The notes beneath the pieces are model-generated. The model worked only from the letters and a program-made list of their open reading frames with translations. It was not told the origin of the DNA and ran no database searches. Positions 5,745-5,987 of a stretch of DNA of 5,987 bases are shown piece after piece. The stretch comes from Lachnospiraceae bacterium (GTDB lineage: Bacteria > Bacillota > Clostridia > Lachnospirales > Lachnospiraceae). The position numbers were made by a program, and so were the translations under genes. Position 1 is the stretch's first letter. Every line of letters starts with the position of its first letter. Where the stretch lies: positions 1 through 5,987 of the forward strand of contig VSOC01000184.1 in NCBI GenBank assembly GCA_009774615.1, written 5' to 3'.

Positions 5745-5888
5745 GGGAGAAGGAGGGGGACATGTTCCGTGAGGAATCCCCTCAAAAAACGCCGGCGCTT
5801 AACGAGGTCTTTTCGAGTTTAGCGTCCGCTGCGTTCTTTTGCGGAGCGAGAGCGTGGTGACGACGGAACATGTCCCCCTCCTTCTCCC
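5745..5888. repeat. 144-bp MITE/REP-like element with perfect 26-bp inverted ends
   Basis: Bases 5745-5770 (starting GGGAGAAGGAGG, ending ACATGTTCCGT) are the exact reverse complement of 5863-5888, enclosing 92 bases. The interior can form further hairpins: GAGG/CCTC (5771-5774 with 5780-5783), an 8-position stem with one T-T mismatch (5796-5803 with 5817-5824), and TCCGC/GCGGA (5825-5829 with 5841-5845). The outer part of the left arm is purine only for 16 bases. No flanking target duplication is visible and no transposase is encoded. It resembles small non-autonomous repeats or REP-like units mobilised by IS200-type (RAYT) transposases. That identity is inferred, and only a genome-wide repeat search would settle it. 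There is no U run after the right arm, so it is not a simple terminator. Confidence 0.6.
5762..5860 (+). other. Small 32-codon reading frame inside the inverted-repeat element
   Basis: ATG at 5762 follows a ribosome-site-like AGGAGGG (5751-5757) in the left arm at four bases. The frame reads MFREESPQKTPALNE and continues to TGA at 5858-5860, almost exactly filling the space between the arms. The peptide has no recognised domain, and its codons double as the internal hairpins. No promoter is evident. It may be a chance frame in a structured repeat; I do not claim it as a gene. Confidence 0.2.
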
Positions 5889-5940
5889 CTTAGTTAGCGC
5901 CCTTCTTTACATGTTACTGTTCACACGTTCACAGCAACAG

Positions 5941-5982
5941 GCAAAAATCCATGAAAATCGCCTTCGTCGATGGGATTTTTGC
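5941..5982. terminator. Terminator-like hairpin at the right edge
   Basis: GCAAAAATCC (5941-5950) and GGATTTTTGC (5973-5982) are a perfect 10-bp inverted repeat, with an inner ATCG/CGAT stem (5957-5960 with 5968-5971). The A5 and T5 runs lie inside the arms, so it could serve transcription from either side, for example a convergent gene beyond the window. It has no U run outside the stem, so the call is tentative. Confidence 0.35.
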
Positions 5983-5987
5983 TCACT

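Noticed and set aside
5739..5898. GTTGGC and GTTAGC as target-site duplications of the inverted-repeat element
   Set aside because: They are imperfect, and the right copy is not adjacent to the arm, so they are not convincing duplications.
5919..5933. Tandem GTTCACA repeats as a binding site or start of a repeat array
   Set aside because: Only two 7-base copies with one-base separation; too short to support a call.

Overview
The window looks like part of a Firmicutes chromosome, most likely a gut-type clostridium (Lachnospiraceae-like). This is an inference from strong AGGAGG-type ribosome sites, two UUG starts, a consensus housekeeping promoter, U-rich intrinsic terminators, balanced base composition, and a fused mannitol-family PTS protein beside a DeoR-type regulator. 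No rRNA or other species marker is present. All recognisable genes lie on the + strand.

Layout. 1-327 is the 3' end of a MacB/FtsX-type ABC transporter permease, closed by an intrinsic terminator (about 361-393). A new transcription unit starts at a near-perfect promoter (425-453). It carries a PfkB-family sugar-phosphate kinase of the 1-phosphofructokinase group (515-1447), a zinc-type medium-chain dehydrogenase resembling L-sorbose-1-phosphate reductase/YggP (1571-2839), a DeoR-family repressor (best start UUG at 2888, ending 3649) and a complete mannitol-family PTS EIICBA permease (3757-5625, UUG start). A terminator at 5686-5722 ends the unit. The last 362 bases hold no conventional gene. 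They contain that terminator, a 144-bp element with perfect 26-bp inverted ends (5745-5888), and a terminator-like hairpin at the right edge.

How the genes may work together. The PTS protein would import and phosphorylate a hexitol or related sugar, the dehydrogenase would oxidise the product to a ketose phosphate, and the kinase would make a ketose bisphosphate for glycolysis. The combination is unusual: a MtlA-like permease, no MtlD within the window, and a 1-phosphofructokinase-type kinase. A consistent hypothesis is mannitol -> mannitol-1-P -> fructose-1-P (oxidation next to the phosphorylated carbon) -> fructose-1,6-bisphosphate, bypassing fructose-6-P.

Regulation. A 13-bp inverted-repeat motif (TGTT-N5-AACA, consensus TGTTGAAWTAACA) occurs before the kinase (411-423, 485-497, weaker at 465-477) and before the dehydrogenase (1522-1534). 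It is the best candidate operator for the DeoR protein. RNA structures also appear to cover the ribosome site of the regulator and the UUG start codon of the PTS gene.
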